Source: Tubulanus polymorphus
Taxonomy: Eukaryota; Nemertea; Palaeonemertea; Tubulaniformes; Tubulanidae
Length of the DNA stretch: 64,000 nucleotides
Reading direction: 5' to 3'
NCBI RefSeq assembly: GCF_964204645.1
Contig: NC_134031.1
Coordinates: 19,713,307 to 19,777,306 of the forward strand
In this document: positions 63,472 to 64,000 of the stretch, one piece after another
Position numbering within the stretch: position 1 is the first letter of the stretch
Layout: every line of letters starts with the position of its first letter
Notes under the pieces: model-generated
What the model saw: the letters and a program-made list of their open reading frames with translations, nothing else
The model's database searches: none
What the model was told of the DNA's origin: nothing
Program-made: the position numbers and the translations under genes

Positions 63472-64000
63472 CCATCAGTAATTTCATAATTGGAACTATC
63501 GGTTTATAGGGAATAGCTTTTCTGGGCACTGAATTCTTCATAACTCGTTTTCAGTCCCATCACGTCTCTGGGAAGAAGGTTAAACGCTGCAGTTTAATAG
63601 AAAAACGATCGCCGATGAAAATCTGGAGCATATGTTATATTTTACAGCGACATCAATTCGTGAGAATATCAATGACCAGCGGAAGTGCGCATTAATGAAA
63701 GTTCTAAGAACTGTGGAGGCAGGTGCAGTTTAGTCTTACTAAAACTTGTCACATCCAGGAAATGGCAGTTTTATTGAAAAAACAACAAAGGCCGAGCTTG
63801 AAAGACGCGCGAACGGTATCCATAGAAACACGCCGAGAACGTCCCCCAAGTTTTGTCACATCCGCAACAGCATATGCTGAAGATTTCGGTTACAAATTGT
63901 CCGAAATCCCCGCGAGATTTCATCAGTGTTAGTGATACAATTGTTTATTACGCGTCGTACAATCTGTTGGGATCTCGGCGGTCGTTTCAGTTTCCCGTTA

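Larger units (their letters stand above)
59786..64000. other. Right-hand intergenic region
   Basis: It contains simple AT and catata repeats at 60395-60490, a SINE at 61399-61564 and a palindromic element at 63357-63471. No gene with recognisable domains was found. A possible exon-like open frame at 63055-63228 is discussed as a finding. Confidence 0.5.

Overview
The window is animal nuclear DNA. Genes are split by GT-AG introns, the intergenic sequence is AT-rich, and it holds tRNA-derived SINEs, many short inverted-repeat transposons and long microsatellites. The gene set (a Sec-encoding selenoprotein W, SURF4, FHAD1 and a calmodulin-like EF-hand protein) and the repeat style fit a marine invertebrate bilaterian, most likely a lophotrochozoan such as a mollusc, annelid or brachiopod. 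That placement is inference; no species call is possible from sequence alone.

Layout. (1) 0.8-2.9 kb, plus strand: SELENOW in four coding exons, with an in-frame UGA at codon 13 and a form-2 SECIS-like hairpin in the 3' UTR. A roughly 290-bp sequence at the left edge recurs just downstream of the gene. (2) 3.3-6.2 kb: intergenic DNA with a MITE and an inverted pair of SINE heads. (3) 6.8-8.8 kb, minus strand: complete four-exon SURF4, about 270 aa with a C-terminal di-lysine signal. (4) 10.0-31.0 kb, plus strand: FHAD1, reconstructed as 22 constitutive exons giving about 1361 aa, an N-terminal FHA domain followed by long coiled coil. The locus also carries an alternative terminal exon (13.77 kb), an alternative first exon (23.38 kb), an optional exon (27.14 kb) and an alternative C-terminal exon (29.83 kb). 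(5) 32.6-58.6 kb, plus strand: a 154-aa four-EF-hand protein whose three coding exons are split by a 24.3-kb first intron. That intron has no convincing nested gene. (6) 58.6-64.0 kb: 3' UTR and intergenic DNA with a SINE and a palindromic element.

The four genes do not form a pathway; this is ordinary animal gene order. SELENOW and SURF4 converge. SURF4 and FHAD1 diverge from start codons about 1.2 kb apart. The most informative observations are the homologous exon pair in FHAD1 (one copy terminal with a CxxC tail, the other leading to the long isoform), two local tandem duplications that copied an exon end plus its splice donor (one forming a complete 18-nt micro-exon), the SELENOW Sec codon with its candidate SECIS, a CTCF-like motif recurring across the window, and an inverted repeat around exon 1 of the EF-hand gene. 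All exon models were read by eye from splice signals, reading frame and remembered family features; no transcript or database evidence was available.
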